From positions 19,129 through 83,128 of the forward strand of contig NZ_NVOY01000044.1 in NCBI RefSeq assembly GCF_002551005.1: DNA of 64,000 nt, given 5' to 3'. The translations under genes were made by a program, and so were the position numbers. This document shows, piece after piece, positions 8,718-17,518 of this stretch. Source of the stretch: Bacillus pseudomycoides. GTDB lineage: Bacteria; Bacillota; Bacilli; Bacillales; Bacillaceae_G. Position 1 is the stretch's first letter, and each line of letters starts with the position of its first letter. Under the pieces are notes generated by a model, which searched no databases, had not been told where the DNA came from, and saw only the letters and a program-made list of their open reading frames with translations.

Positions 8718-9759
8718 CATGTTCCGTTCGAAACGTTTTTGGATAGGCCTTTCTTTTTTTAGCGGACTTGTGTTAGCTAGTTTTTTATTTACATGGTACG
8801 GAAAAGATTTGTATTCTCAGACGCAAGTATTAATAAAAGACGCTGACGGTAACGTTTCGCATAGTGCGCCGTTTAACCCTTTATTGATGCCTCCTTTTGG
8901 ATCGGATCGCAGTGGATATAACTTGTTTTTTAAACTTATTATCGGGGCAAAGTTTACGATTTTATTTGTCTTTGGAATTTGTTTGATCCAGCTTGTACTT
9001 GGAACATTATTAGGAAGTTTCCTAGCATATACACCACCTTCAGTACAAAAGTTTATTGAAAAAGTATGTAAGGTGTATTTCTATGTTCCGACAGTTGTTT
9101 TAGTTATTTTGTTCATGATGCCGCTAATGATCAAAAGCGAGCAGACAGGTTTTCAGGAATCTATTGTTATTAAGCAATTTTTACTTCTTTGCATCATCAC
9201 ATTGCCAAATCTTATTCTTTACATTAGCCAAGAGATTAATCTTTTTATGAAAAAAGACTATATTACAAGTTCCATTGTGCTCGGTGGTAGAAAAATGCAT
9301 GTGTTTCGAAAGCATATTTGGCTCTCGTTGAAAGAAATTCTTGTTATTCTTTTTCTGCAACAAGCTGTTCAATTATTTACGCTACTCATACATATGGGCT
9401 TTTTTAAAGTATTAATTGGTGGAAGAAAAATGGTGCAGGATCCTTTCGGAGGTCCCTCTACTGCATTTTCCCTTACAAATGAATGGTCGGGATTAATTGG
9501 ATTGAACAAAAATGAATTATTAACAGCACCGTGGATTATATTGGCGCCGTTAGTAGCTTTTACAATATCGATTTTTGTTTTAAATTTTTTTTTTATGATT
9601 CAAGGAATAAAAGAGCAGTATAATACAAGGTTTATGCCTATTCCACAGAAAAACCAAGATTCAGCAGTTGGCGAAAAGAAAACGGTGCTGCCTGTGGATA
9701 AATTTCGATTTGCGAATATGAAGCCATTGTACAAAGGGAAAGATAGTTCGTACGAGTAA
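8707..9759 (+). CDS. Opp-type ABC transporter permease, divergent
   Basis: The 350-residue membrane protein is the second half of the pair and resembles OppC/DppC: one N-terminal helix, a periplasm-equivalent segment with FNPLLMPPFGSDRSGYNLF, which recalls the LGTDxxGRD motif of the family, then five or so helices. The EAA loop (SIVLGGRKMHVFRKHIWLS) is recognisable but divergent. The start lies inside the upstream gene behind GACAGGAGG. A charged C-terminal tail of about 45 residues is longer than usual. It is cotranscribed with the preceding permease and ends in an 18-bp hairpin. Confidence 0.7.
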   Translation: MKNSMFRSKRFWIGLSFFSGLVLASFLFTWYGKDLYSQTQVLIKDADGNVSHSAPFNPLLMPPFGSDRSGYNLFFKLIIGAKFTILFVFGICLIQLVLGTLLGSFLAYTPPSVQKFIEKVCKVYFYVPTVVLVILFMMPLMIKSEQTGFQESIVIKQFLLLCIITLPNLILYISQEINLFMKKDYITSSIVLGGRKMHVFRKHIWLSLKEILVILFLQQAVQLFTLLIHMGFFKVLIGGRKMVQDPFGGPSTAFSLTNEWSGLIGLNKNELLTAPWIILAPLVAFTISIFVLNFFFMIQGIKEQYNTRFMPIPQKNQDSAVGEKKTVLPVDKFRFANMKPLYKGKDSSYE

Positions 9760-9796
9760 AAGGATCAGTCTATGTTGACTGATCCTTTTACTCGTT
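9753..9796 (+). terminator. 18-bp terminator after permease pair
   Basis: CGAGTAAAAGGATCAGTC pairs perfectly with GACTGATCCTTTTACTCG around TATGTT; the stop codon of the second permease lies inside the left arm. Confidence 0.85.
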
Positions 9797-9843
9797 TTAA
9801 TGAAAAATCTGAAAATATAGACATTTTATTATGGGTGTTATAT

Positions 9844-9865
9844 AGTAGTTAATAGAATAACTACT
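9844..9865. promoter_or_regulatory. Inverted-repeat operator candidate before trmB-type gene
   Basis: AGTAGTTA and TAACTACT form an 8-bp perfect inverted repeat with a six-base spacer, ending a few bases before the ribosome binding site of the TrmB gene. A weaker relative (AGTA-TGAC-TACT) lies at about 10719-10730 before the EamA gene. Autoregulation by the TrmB protein is inferred. Confidence 0.5.
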
Positions 9866-9879
9866 CTCGAGGAGGATGT

Positions 9880-10692
9880 ATGGAAGAGAAAGCAATTGCT
9901 GAATTACAAAAACATGGATTTTCAAAATACGAATGTAAGGCTTACATAGGTTTATTAAAAGCACCTGCCATTACTGGCTATGAATTAAGTAAACGTTCTG
10001 GCGTTCCGCGTTCCATGATTTATGAGGTATTAGGAAAATTGCTTGATAAAGGAGCCATTCAAACGGTTCCTTCTGATCCGATTGTCTATAAACCCGTTGA
10101 ACCGAAGTTGTTGCTTGCTCGTTTGAAAGAAGAGATGGATGCGTCATTAGAAGTGCTCGAATCATCTCTTACGACGTTAGAAAGTGATCAAAAGATAGAT
10201 GTTGTCACGAGAATTGTTCAGTATGAACATATTGTTCAAGAAATGCTTTCGATGATTCGAGAGGCAAATAAAGAGCTATGGCTATCGATTTGGTCACCTA
10301 TTGTGAAAGATATTGAAAAAGCAGTTCGAGAAAAAGAAGGATCAATCCCTATTTTTACAGTTTTATTTGGTGCGGAAGATAAGACGCTCGGAAACACATA
10401 TCATCACAACTACATGGCACCGGACATTGTTAGTAAACGTATGGGCGGGTATTTGACGATTCTCATTCGAGATGAAGAAGAAGCGTTAATTGCTAAGTTT
10501 AGCGACAAAGGTTCAGAATGGGCTGTGAAGTCAACCGATCCTGCGCTCGTTTTAATTGCTACTGAATACATTCGGCATGACATTATGGTCGAGGAAATTA
10601 CAACTGCGTTCGGTCCTGAAAAGTTAGATGAACTATGGAAGAAAAGAGAAGATTTAATTCATGTCATGACAGGAAAAAACAGCTTAATATAA
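9880..10692 (+). CDS. TrmB-family transcriptional regulator
   Basis: The 270-residue protein has an N-terminal winged helix (residues 1-70, with the TrmB signature GFSKYECKAYIGLL and SGVPRSMIYEVLGKL), a coiled linker near 85-115, and a C-terminal PLD-like effector domain with ANKELWLSIW. TrmB proteins mostly control sugar uptake in archaea; bacterial members are less understood. AGGAGG precedes ATG 9880 at rather short spacing. A terminator at its 3' end separates it from a downstream EamA exporter in the same direction, which is its most likely target along with its own promoter. Confidence 0.85.
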   Translation: MEEKAIAELQKHGFSKYECKAYIGLLKAPAITGYELSKRSGVPRSMIYEVLGKLLDKGAIQTVPSDPIVYKPVEPKLLLARLKEEMDASLEVLESSLTTLESDQKIDVVTRIVQYEHIVQEMLSMIREANKELWLSIWSPIVKDIEKAVREKEGSIPIFTVLFGAEDKTLGNTYHHNYMAPDIVSKRMGGYLTILIRDEEEALIAKFSDKGSEWAVKSTDPALVLIATEYIRHDIMVEEITTAFGPEKLDELWKKREDLIHVMTGKNSLI

Positions 10693-10704
10693 AGCTGTTT
10701 TTTT
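10674..10704 (+). terminator. Terminator overlapping the trmB-type stop codon
   Basis: AAAAAACAGCTT pairs with AAGCTGTTTTTT; the stop codon of the regulator lies in the loop. The run of T's makes it a good intrinsic terminator between regulator and transporter. Confidence 0.75.
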
Positions 10705-10744
10705 CGCACAAAATAATAGTATGACTACTTTAGGAGGAAGTTAC

Positions 10745-11617
10745 ATGTATGCGAAATTAAAATTCGCCGCTTCTATGGCTCTATTTGGTTCCATCGGCCT
10801 ATTTTCGATTAAAACAGGCCTCCCATCGATTGAATTGGTCTTTGTACGATGCCTCTGTGCAAGTGTTTTGTTAGGGGGAATATGGTTTTTTCGCTCATTT
10901 ACAACAAAACAGGAAAATTTTATTCCGCGCCGGGAATATGCACTTACCTTGCTATGTGGGCTGTTTCTTATTATAAACTGGATCTTTTTCTTTCGTTCTA
11001 TTGAAGTGATGCCTATTACTGTAGCAATATCGATTTATCATTTAGCACCTGTGATTGTGCTTCTTGTAGGCTCTGTTATCTTTAAAGAAAAAATAACAGG
11101 AACAGGTTTATTTTTTTTCTTTATGTGCTTTGTAGGTACATTGTTAGTTGGAGGAATTCATCAACATACAAGTGTAGCTGAATTTTTATCAACAGGTGTT
11201 CTATGGGCGTTTGCTGCAGCACTATTTTATGCTCTTACTTCCATTACAGGAAAGGGAATTCAAACACTGAGCCCGCTATTAGCAACTTTCATACAAACGA
11301 CCCTTGGTGTTGTCATGTTGATTCCATTTGTAGATTGGTCAAAGTTTGTGCATCTTACGGTTGAAAATTGGGGATATATCCTTGTTACAGGGTTTATTCA
11401 TACCGGATTTGTGTTTTATTTATTTTTCAGTAGTTTACGAGATTTAAAAGCTCAAACAATTGCGATTTTAGTCTTTGTTGATCCGGTTGTTGCAATCTTA
11501 TTGGATGTTACGATTTTACATTATCGTCCTGATATGTATCAGCTTCTCGGCATTTTTCTCGTGTTTGCGGGGATGAGTTATTCTCCGAAAAAAGAACGAC
11601 AATTAGCAGAAGCTTAA
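10745..11617 (+). CDS. EamA/DMT-superfamily transporter
   Basis: The 290-residue protein has ten predicted helices in two EamA repeats, the drug/metabolite transporter design (RhaT/YdcZ type). The pattern EVMPITVAISIYHLAPVIV ends the first half and FVDPVVAILLDV appears at the matching place in the second. Exporters of this family move amino acids, metabolites or drugs with the proton gradient. ATG 10745 follows TAGGAGG at good spacing. It lies downstream of the TrmB regulator; a short dyad in the gap could be the regulator's second site. Confidence 0.85.
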   Translation: MYAKLKFAASMALFGSIGLFSIKTGLPSIELVFVRCLCASVLLGGIWFFRSFTTKQENFIPRREYALTLLCGLFLIINWIFFFRSIEVMPITVAISIYHLAPVIVLLVGSVIFKEKITGTGLFFFFMCFVGTLLVGGIHQHTSVAEFLSTGVLWAFAAALFYALTSITGKGIQTLSPLLATFIQTTLGVVMLIPFVDWSKFVHLTVENWGYILVTGFIHTGFVFYLFFSSLRDLKAQTIAILVFVDPVVAILLDVTILHYRPDMYQLLGIFLVFAGMSYSPKKERQLAEA

Positions 11618-11695
11618 AACAAGCTCTTTTTTAACGGTTAATTGCATCTCATGAACATACGTTCTGTAATAAGGGTATATATGGAGGTGTGATTA

Positions 11696-12271
11696 GTGAG
11701 ACCTAATCTTACAAGGGATATTTCAATTCAAGATTTCAAAAATTTTTACTGGTTAAAAGAAGAACTGCAATCATTTTGCAGGGAACATGGAATAAGTGCA
11801 TCGGGTTCTAAAATAGAGATTACAGATAGAATTGAAACGTTTCTTCAGACCGGGGAGATCAAAAAAGCATTAAGAAAGCCAAAAAGTAAGACGCAGTCCC
11901 AGACACAAGCGAACTTAAGTCTTGATACAGTTATTACGGAAAATCATCGTTGTAGTCAAGACGTAAGAGCTTTTTTTAAGACGATCATTAGTCCTAAGTT
12001 TCACTTTTCTACTTATATCCAAAACTACTTTAAAAATAATGTAGGAAAAACGTATCGCGATGTTGTAGCTGCTTGGTATGAAGAAGAAGAGCGTAAGAAA
12101 GACCCAGTATATAAGAAAGACATTGCTCCTCAATTTGAATACAATCAATTTACTCGTGACTTTTTCGCTGATCCAAACAATAAAGGGAAGAGTCGTAAAG
12201 AAGCGATTGAAGCTTGGAACAACATTAAGGGAATTCCTGGAAGTAACAAATATATCTCTAATCACTCTTAA
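11696..12271 (+). CDS. SAP-domain / DUF6434 protein
   Basis: The 191-residue protein begins with a SAP-like helix-extension-helix (about residues 10-55), a motif that often binds nucleic acids, then a basic linker rich in K, S and Q, and a DUF6434 domain from residue ~83 containing HFSTYIQNYFKNN and FNQ-like helices ending in EAIEAWNNIKG. The C-terminal half shows two related segments (YFKNNVGKTYRDVVAAW and FFADPNNKGKSRKEAIEAW). GTG 11696 follows GGAGGTG. A role in nucleic-acid binding is inferred from the SAP part only. Confidence 0.75.
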   Translation: MRPNLTRDISIQDFKNFYWLKEELQSFCREHGISASGSKIEITDRIETFLQTGEIKKALRKPKSKTQSQTQANLSLDTVITENHRCSQDVRAFFKTIISPKFHFSTYIQNYFKNNVGKTYRDVVAAWYEEEERKKDPVYKKDIAPQFEYNQFTRDFFADPNNKGKSRKEAIEAWNNIKGIPGSNKYISNHS

Positions 12272-12280
12272 GTGAAACGA

Positions 12281-12326
12281 AGCATTTGATGAATAAGTCA
12301 AATGCTATTTGTTTAGTTTTTTTACT
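12281..12326 (+). terminator. Terminator after DUF6434 gene
   Basis: AGCATTTGA pairs with TCAAATGCT around an eight-base loop; the T-rich tract (GTTTAGTTTTTTT) follows after four bases. Confidence 0.7.
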
Positions 12327-12392
12327 ATCAAAGTGAATCGTCGTTGTCTCTATTTGTCGAAAGATTCACCTGTAAAGTATTTTGAAAATTGT

Positions 12393-12456
12393 TATAATAA
12401 TCCCCAAGCTATCTTGTTTTTAATAGGAAGATAGCGAAAAAATGAAAGCGTTTTAC
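12393..12456 (+). promoter_or_regulatory. Beta-oxidation operon promoter, leader hairpin and cre-like site
   Basis: A TATAAT (12393-12398) is followed in the presumed 5' leader by a hairpin (GCTATCTT 12408-12415 with AAGATAGC 12428-12435), then by ATGAAAGCGTTTTAC (12442-12456), close to the CcpA cre consensus WTGNAANCGNWWNCA except for its last two bases. A cre downstream of the start would act as a roadblock. A further dyad, GTGAATC/GATTCAC, spans 12333-12369 upstream. CcpA control of fatty-acid degradation is known in B. subtilis; here it is inferred. Confidence 0.5.
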
Positions 12457-12478
12457 TAGATAGGAGGGGGAAGATATC

Positions 12479-14041
12479 GTGTATATGACCATTGGGAAAC
12501 TACTAGAATTAACGACTGGAAATTATCCGAATAAGGAAGCGATTGTTGAGCCTGAAAAACAGATTCGCTGGACGTATGCAGAGTGGAATGAACAGGTGAA
12601 TAAACTCGCTCATGCGTTTCAACAAAGCGGGATTCGAAAAGGTGACTGCGTTTCGACATTTCTTTTTAATGGTAGCCTACTAGCGACGACGTGTTTTGCT
12701 TGTGCAAAAATAGGAGCTATATTTAATCCCATCAATTTTCGATTAAAACCACAAGAACTTACCTATATATTAGAAGATGCCTCTCCTAAAATCGTCCTTT
12801 TTGAACAGCAAATATCCTCTCAAGTACAAAGCATTCATACACAATTTCCTCACATTCAGTTTTGGGACATTAATCAAAATGGGCCATCATTTTCAGTTTC
12901 TTATGAAGAAAAAGTAGCGAATGCTACGCCGCATTTTGAAAAAGTAGAAGTGAATGAAGATGACATTTGTTCCATTATGTATACGAGTGGAACGACAGGG
13001 CATCCAAAAGGTGTGCTTCATCGCCACCGGGAAATTCTTGATCAAAGTTTGATGGGCGTTGCTTATTTACATTATACGGAAATTAGCCGCGGCCTTGTGG
13101 CAGCACCGATGTTTCATTGTGCGGAACTTCATTGTTGTTTTATCCCAAGAGTACATAGCGGTGCGACAAATATCATTCTTCATCATTTTGATGCAAAGCT
13201 TGTCTTGGAGACAATTCAAAATGAAAAGGTGACGGTTATGTTTGCGGCACCGACGATGTGGAATATGCTGCTGCAGGAAGATTTATCACAGTATGATTTA
13301 TCATCGCTCCAGTACGGTTTGTACGGAGCGGCTTCGATGGCACCTGCGCTTGTAAAAGCTTGCGATGAAAAGTTGCATGTTTCGTTAATACAAGCTTACG
13401 GAATGACGGAGATGGGACCAGCCGTTGCATTTTTACGGGAGCATGAGCAGCTTTCGAAAGTTGGTTCGGCAGGAAAGGCTGGGTATAATCATGAAATTCG
13501 CGTTGTTCGCCCGAACGATGATGGACCGTCTGAGCCGGATGATGTGTTACCTCCATATGAAATTGGAGAAATTATTATGAGAGGCCCGTGTGTGATGGCG
13601 GGATATCACAACAAGAAAGAAGCGACGGAAAAGGCTTTATATAAAGGTTGGTATTATTCAGGAGATCTAGGTTATGTCGATAGAGATGGGTATTTATATG
13701 TAGCTGATCGCGTTGATGATATGGTCGTGAGCGGCGGAGAGAATATTTATCCGCGTGAGGTAGAGGACTTTTTGTATACGCATGAAGGTGTGTTAGACGT
13801 TGCAGTATTGGGGGAGAAAGATGATCTGTGGGGGCAACGCGTCGTTGCGTACGTTGTTTCAAAGGACGGATCGCTTACAGAAGAAATGTTAGATGAATAT
13901 TGTAAACAAAGCGATAAACTCGCTGATTATAAACGTCCGCGCCGGTATGTATTTACGGAGCAGCTGCCGAGAAATGCAAGCGGGAAAATTCAAAAGTTTA
14001 TTTTACGTAATCAAGGGACAGAGGTGAAAAAAATACGATGA
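12479..14041 (+). CDS. Long-chain fatty-acid--CoA ligase (AMP-binding)
   Basis: The 520-residue enzyme belongs to the ANL adenylate-forming family and would activate a fatty acid to its acyl-CoA through an acyl-AMP. It shows the P-loop YTSGTTGHPKG near residue 170, the AYGMTEMGP motif, the YSGDLGYVDRDGY hinge region, and the C-terminal Lys motif in NASGKIQKF. GTG 12479 lies about ten bases after TAGGAGGGGG; an in-frame ATG two codons later is also possible. It is the first gene of a four-gene beta-oxidation operon and overlaps the acyl-CoA dehydrogenase gene as ATGA. Chain length cannot be read. Confidence 0.9.
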   Translation: MYMTIGKLLELTTGNYPNKEAIVEPEKQIRWTYAEWNEQVNKLAHAFQQSGIRKGDCVSTFLFNGSLLATTCFACAKIGAIFNPINFRLKPQELTYILEDASPKIVLFEQQISSQVQSIHTQFPHIQFWDINQNGPSFSVSYEEKVANATPHFEKVEVNEDDICSIMYTSGTTGHPKGVLHRHREILDQSLMGVAYLHYTEISRGLVAAPMFHCAELHCCFIPRVHSGATNIILHHFDAKLVLETIQNEKVTVMFAAPTMWNMLLQEDLSQYDLSSLQYGLYGAASMAPALVKACDEKLHVSLIQAYGMTEMGPAVAFLREHEQLSKVGSAGKAGYNHEIRVVRPNDDGPSEPDDVLPPYEIGEIIMRGPCVMAGYHNKKEATEKALYKGWYYSGDLGYVDRDGYLYVADRVDDMVVSGGENIYPREVEDFLYTHEGVLDVAVLGEKDDLWGQRVVAYVVSKDGSLTEEMLDEYCKQSDKLADYKRPRRYVFTEQLPRNASGKIQKFILRNQGTEVKKIR

Positions 14042-15183
14042 AGCATGCCTATTTAGAGGAGGAGCATCACATTTTCCGTGATGCTTTCCGTAAATTTTTA
14101 GAAAAAGAAGCATATCCGCACTATAACCAATGGGAGAAAGATGGGATTATTCCGCGGTCTCTCTGGAGAAAGATGGGGGAAAGTGGTTTTCTTTGTCCAA
14201 TGGTAGAAGAGAAGTACGGCGGAGCTGAAGCTGATTTCGGGTACTCAGTTGTAATCAATGAAGAACTAGAAAAGGTAGGTTCAAGTTTAGTAGGAGTCGG
14301 TTTACATAATGATATTGTTGTTCCGTATTTGACATCATATGGGACAGAAGAGCAAAAGAAACGATGGCTTCCTAAATGTGTAAGCGGTGAATATATTACC
14401 GCTATTGCGATGACAGAGCCGGGAGCTGGTTCTGATTTAGCTGGTATTCGTATGACGGCACGAAAAGAAGGCGATCATTATGTTGTGAACGGTGAAAAAA
14501 CATTCATTACAAATGGGATTCATGCAGATTTAGTTGTTGTTGTTTGTAAGACAGATACAACTGTAAAGCCGGCGCATAAAGGAGTGAGTTTACTCGTTTT
14601 AGAAAGAGGAATGGAAGGATTCAAGCGAGGAAGAAAACTCGAAAAAGTAGGATTGCATAGTCAAGATACAGCAGAACTCATTTTTGAAGACGTAAAAGTT
14701 CCTGCCTCTAATTTGTTAGGGGAAGAAGGAAAAGGTTTCTATTATTTAATGGACAAATTACAGCAAGAACGTCTCATTGTTGCAATTGCGTCCATAACAG
14801 CCGCGGAAGTGATGCTGCGCTTAACAAAGGACTACGTAAAAGAGCGAAAAGCATTTGGGAAAAGTATTAGTGATTTTCAAACGGTGCAGTTCAGGCTTGC
14901 CGAAATGTATACAGAAATTGAAATTGGCCGTACGTTTGTGAATGAATGTATTGCATCGCATATGCAAGGTGAAAACATTGTAACGAAAGTATCGATGGCA
15001 AAGTGGTGGATAACAGACATTGCGAAGAAAGTAGCGACGGAGTGTATGCAATTGCACGGTGGATATGGGTATATGGAAGAATACGAGATTGCAAGAAGAT
15101 ACAGAGACATTCCAGTAAGCGCCATTTATGCAGGGACAAATGAAATTATGAAAAATATTATTGCGAAAAGTATGGGGTTGTAA
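14038..15183 (+). CDS. Acyl-CoA dehydrogenase
   Basis: The 381-residue FAD enzyme oxidises acyl-CoA to trans-2-enoyl-CoA and passes electrons to ETF. Family motifs are AMTEPGAGSDLAGIRMTA, FITNG in the flavin-binding beta domain, and at the C-terminus QLHGGYGYMEEYEIARRYRD followed by IYAGTNEIMK. Length is standard. Its ATG overlaps the stop of the ligase gene, so the two are coupled. No ETF gene lies in the window, so its electron acceptor must be encoded elsewhere. Confidence 0.92.
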   Translation: MKHAYLEEEHHIFRDAFRKFLEKEAYPHYNQWEKDGIIPRSLWRKMGESGFLCPMVEEKYGGAEADFGYSVVINEELEKVGSSLVGVGLHNDIVVPYLTSYGTEEQKKRWLPKCVSGEYITAIAMTEPGAGSDLAGIRMTARKEGDHYVVNGEKTFITNGIHADLVVVVCKTDTTVKPAHKGVSLLVLERGMEGFKRGRKLEKVGLHSQDTAELIFEDVKVPASNLLGEEGKGFYYLMDKLQQERLIVAIASITAAEVMLRLTKDYVKERKAFGKSISDFQTVQFRLAEMYTEIEIGRTFVNECIASHMQGENIVTKVSMAKWWITDIAKKVATECMQLHGGYGYMEEYEIARRYRDIPVSAIYAGTNEIMKNIIAKSMGL

Positions 15184-15201
15184 TGAAAGGGGAGGAAAAT
15201 G

Positions 15202-16074
15202 ATGATTCAAAATATTGCGGTGATCGGTGCCGGGATTATGGGAAGTGGTATTGTTCAGGCATTAGCGATGGGCGGAAAGTGCGTGAAAATGTATGATGTA
15301 TCAGAAGAAAGTATACAAAAAGCATACAAGGGAATCACAGTAAGCTTAACACGTTTCGTGAAAGCTGGGCGGATGAGCGAAGAAGATAAAGGGCAAGTTC
15401 TTGCGAATATCGTGTCTACTATAACGCTAGAGGAAGCCTGTAAAGATGTAGAGCTTATTATTGAAGCTGCTCCTGAGAATTTACAGTTGAAAAAAGAGAT
15501 TTTTAAACAGCTAGATCGCTATGCTTCCCCGTCTACTATTCTTGCAACAAATACGTCTGAATTAAGTGTAACAGCGATTGCAAGTGCGACAAATCGCTCG
15601 GAAAAAGTATTAGGAATGCATTGGTTTAACCCAGCGCCGGTTATGAAACTCATTGAAATTGTGAGAGGAGTGGATACAGCAGAACATACTATACAAATAG
15701 TGAAAGAGTTAGCAGAAGAGATTGGAAAAGAAACCGTCGTTGTGAAAGATATGCAAGGATTTGTTACTTCAAGAGCGATTGCGGTGCATTTGTTAGAGTG
15801 CATGCGTATGTATGAGGAAGGCGTAGGAAGTAAAGAAGAAATTGATAAAGCGATTAAACTTGGTTTGAACTATCCAATGGGGCCGTTTGAGTTAGCGGAT
15901 TATGTTGGGTTAGATACAATGCTATTTGCGAGTCAAGGATTAAGCGAAGCGTTTGGTGACAGGTTCCGTGCTCCGCAAACACTTGTGAAATTGGTAGAGG
16001 CAGGGCACCTTGGGAGAAAAACGGGAAAAGGATTCTATGATTATGAAAAAGGGAAAGTAGGCGAGAGAATATGA
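15202..16074 (+). CDS. 3-hydroxybutyryl-CoA / 3-hydroxyacyl-CoA dehydrogenase
   Basis: The 290-residue protein is a short-form 3-hydroxyacyl-CoA dehydrogenase (Hbd/MmgB type). It opens with the NAD-binding IAVIGAGIMGSGI, has the catalytic ASNTSEL-like segment ATNTSELSV, HWFNPAPVMKLIEIV with the active-site His, and the C-terminal NYPMGPFELADYVGLD plus GRKTGKGFYDY. ATG 15202 is preferred because GGGGAGG sits about six bases upstream; ATG 15199 is directly adjacent and also possible. Third gene of the operon; it overlaps the thiolase gene as ATGA. It lacks a fused enoyl-CoA hydratase. Confidence 0.92.
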   Translation: MIQNIAVIGAGIMGSGIVQALAMGGKCVKMYDVSEESIQKAYKGITVSLTRFVKAGRMSEEDKGQVLANIVSTITLEEACKDVELIIEAAPENLQLKKEIFKQLDRYASPSTILATNTSELSVTAIASATNRSEKVLGMHWFNPAPVMKLIEIVRGVDTAEHTIQIVKELAEEIGKETVVVKDMQGFVTSRAIAVHLLECMRMYEEGVGSKEEIDKAIKLGLNYPMGPFELADYVGLDTMLFASQGLSEAFGDRFRAPQTLVKLVEAGHLGRKTGKGFYDYEKGKVGERI

Positions 16075-17222
16075 GTAGAGAAGTTGTAATTGTTGAAGCG
16101 GTACGTACACCGGTTGGAAAAAGAAATGGTGCATTTCGTGAACTCCATCCTGTGCAACTTGCAGCAGTGGCGCTGAATGAAGTAATAAAGCGTGCCAATA
16201 TCGAAAAAGGTAAGGTAGAGGATATTGTCATGGGCTGTGTAACGCCAATTGCGGAGCAAGGTTTTAATATTGGGAGACTTGCTGCTTTAGAAGCGGATTT
16301 TCCTATTACTGTTCCTGCTGTAACAATTAACCGTCTTTGCGGTTCGGGACAACAAGCAATTCATTTTGCAGCGCAAGAAATTAAATCTGGTGATATGGAT
16401 ATTACCATTGCTGCTGGTGTTGAGCATATGACGAAAGTACCAATTTTAAGCGATGGTAATGCAAATACCATTCCGAATAGTCTTCATGAAAAATATGAAA
16501 TTGTCCATCAAGGTGTATCGGCAGAACTGATTGCTGAAAAATATGGAATTACGAGAGAGCAGCTAGATAGCTATGCTTATGAAAGTCATCAGCGCGCACT
16601 ACAGGCAATAGAAGCAGGATACTTTAAGCGTGAAATTGTCCCAGTAAATGGAATCGATAAAGAGGGAAATGCAATACTTGTTACAAATGATGAAGGACCG
16701 CGTGCGGATACTTCTCTTGAAGCGTTATCGAATTTAAAGACGGTTTTTAAGGAGAACGGATCTATTACAGCTGGGAATGCGAGTCAAATTAGTGACGGAG
16801 CAGCAGCCATGTTGTTAATGGATAGTGAACAAGTAAAAGAGTTAGGGCTTAAAGCACGGGCACGGATTGTGAATCAAGTTGTAGTTGGTTCAGATCCTAC
16901 AATGATGCTAGACGGCGTCATTCCAGCAACGAAAAAAGTACTGCAAAAAGCAAACTTAACGATTCATGATATGGACGTAATCGAAATTAACGAAGCATTT
17001 GCTTCTGTTGTTCTTGCATGGCAAAAAGAACTGGAGGCTGATTTACATAAAGTAAATGTGAACGGGGGTGCTATCGCATTAGGACACCCGCTCGGGGCAA
17101 CAGGTGTGAAATTGATGACATCTCTGCTTCATGAACTAGAAAGAAGAAACGGAAAATACGGCTTACTTACAATTTGTATCGGACACGGGATGTCAACGGC
17201 GACAATTATTGAAAGAATATAA
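16071..17222 (+). CDS. Acetyl-CoA acyltransferase (thiolase)
   Basis: The 383-residue enzyme cleaves 3-ketoacyl-CoA to acetyl-CoA and a shortened acyl-CoA, the last step of the cycle. The nucleophile Cys lies in NRLCGSGQQAIHFA near residue 89, the His in GGAIALGHPLGATG, and the second Cys in TICIGHGMST, where many thiolases read CxGGGxG; the His for Gly substitution is mild. NEAFASVVLAW is the usual NEAF motif. It starts inside the preceding stop (ATGA) and ends the operon before a strong hairpin. Confidence 0.92.
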   Translation: MSREVVIVEAVRTPVGKRNGAFRELHPVQLAAVALNEVIKRANIEKGKVEDIVMGCVTPIAEQGFNIGRLAALEADFPITVPAVTINRLCGSGQQAIHFAAQEIKSGDMDITIAAGVEHMTKVPILSDGNANTIPNSLHEKYEIVHQGVSAELIAEKYGITREQLDSYAYESHQRALQAIEAGYFKREIVPVNGIDKEGNAILVTNDEGPRADTSLEALSNLKTVFKENGSITAGNASQISDGAAAMLLMDSEQVKELGLKARARIVNQVVVGSDPTMMLDGVIPATKKVLQKANLTIHDMDVIEINEAFASVVLAWQKELEADLHKVNVNGGAIALGHPLGATGVKLMTSLLHELERRNGKYGLLTICIGHGMSTATIIERI

Positions 17223-17289
17223 CCGTAGATTCATGTCGTATATTGTAAACTCACCAGTATATAAAGATTTTCCATTGATGTTATAAGTA

Positions 17290-17319
17290 AAAGGGTGCAG
17301 AAATGAATCTGCACCCTTT
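17290..17319. terminator. Terminator of the beta-oxidation operon
   Basis: AAAGGGTGCAGA and TCTGCACCCTTT form a perfect 12-bp stem around AATGAA. It ends the beta-oxidation operon. Confidence 0.8.
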
Positions 17320-17516
17320 CTATATACATCCATTTTGATTTTTTGACAGATAGATTGCTGCTATGTAGAAACAAAAGGAGTCTGCTACTTTCTTTCTCCT
17401 TTTGTTTGAACTTCGCATGTGGCAGAAAAAGGCCCTGACTGCTTCTATGCATGGCCAGATGCTCTCGTCCGTCTAAAAAGAAAGGTTTTATGTCGGTTTT
17501 TTAATTTGGATTTATA
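17320..17516 (-). repeat. Dispersed structured repeat, copy E
   Basis: Read on the minus strand this is a nearly full-length copy of the repeat also found at about 19631, 32374, 44901, 46754 and 56463. Its core (about 17419-17472) contains GGACGAGAGCATCTGGCC then a variable loop and GTCAGGGCC...CTGCCACATG. The outer ~30 bases at each side are imperfect inverted repeats of each other. Size and setting fit the bcr elements known from the B. cereus group. It lies between convergent genes. Confidence 0.75.
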
Positions 17517-17518
17517 TA

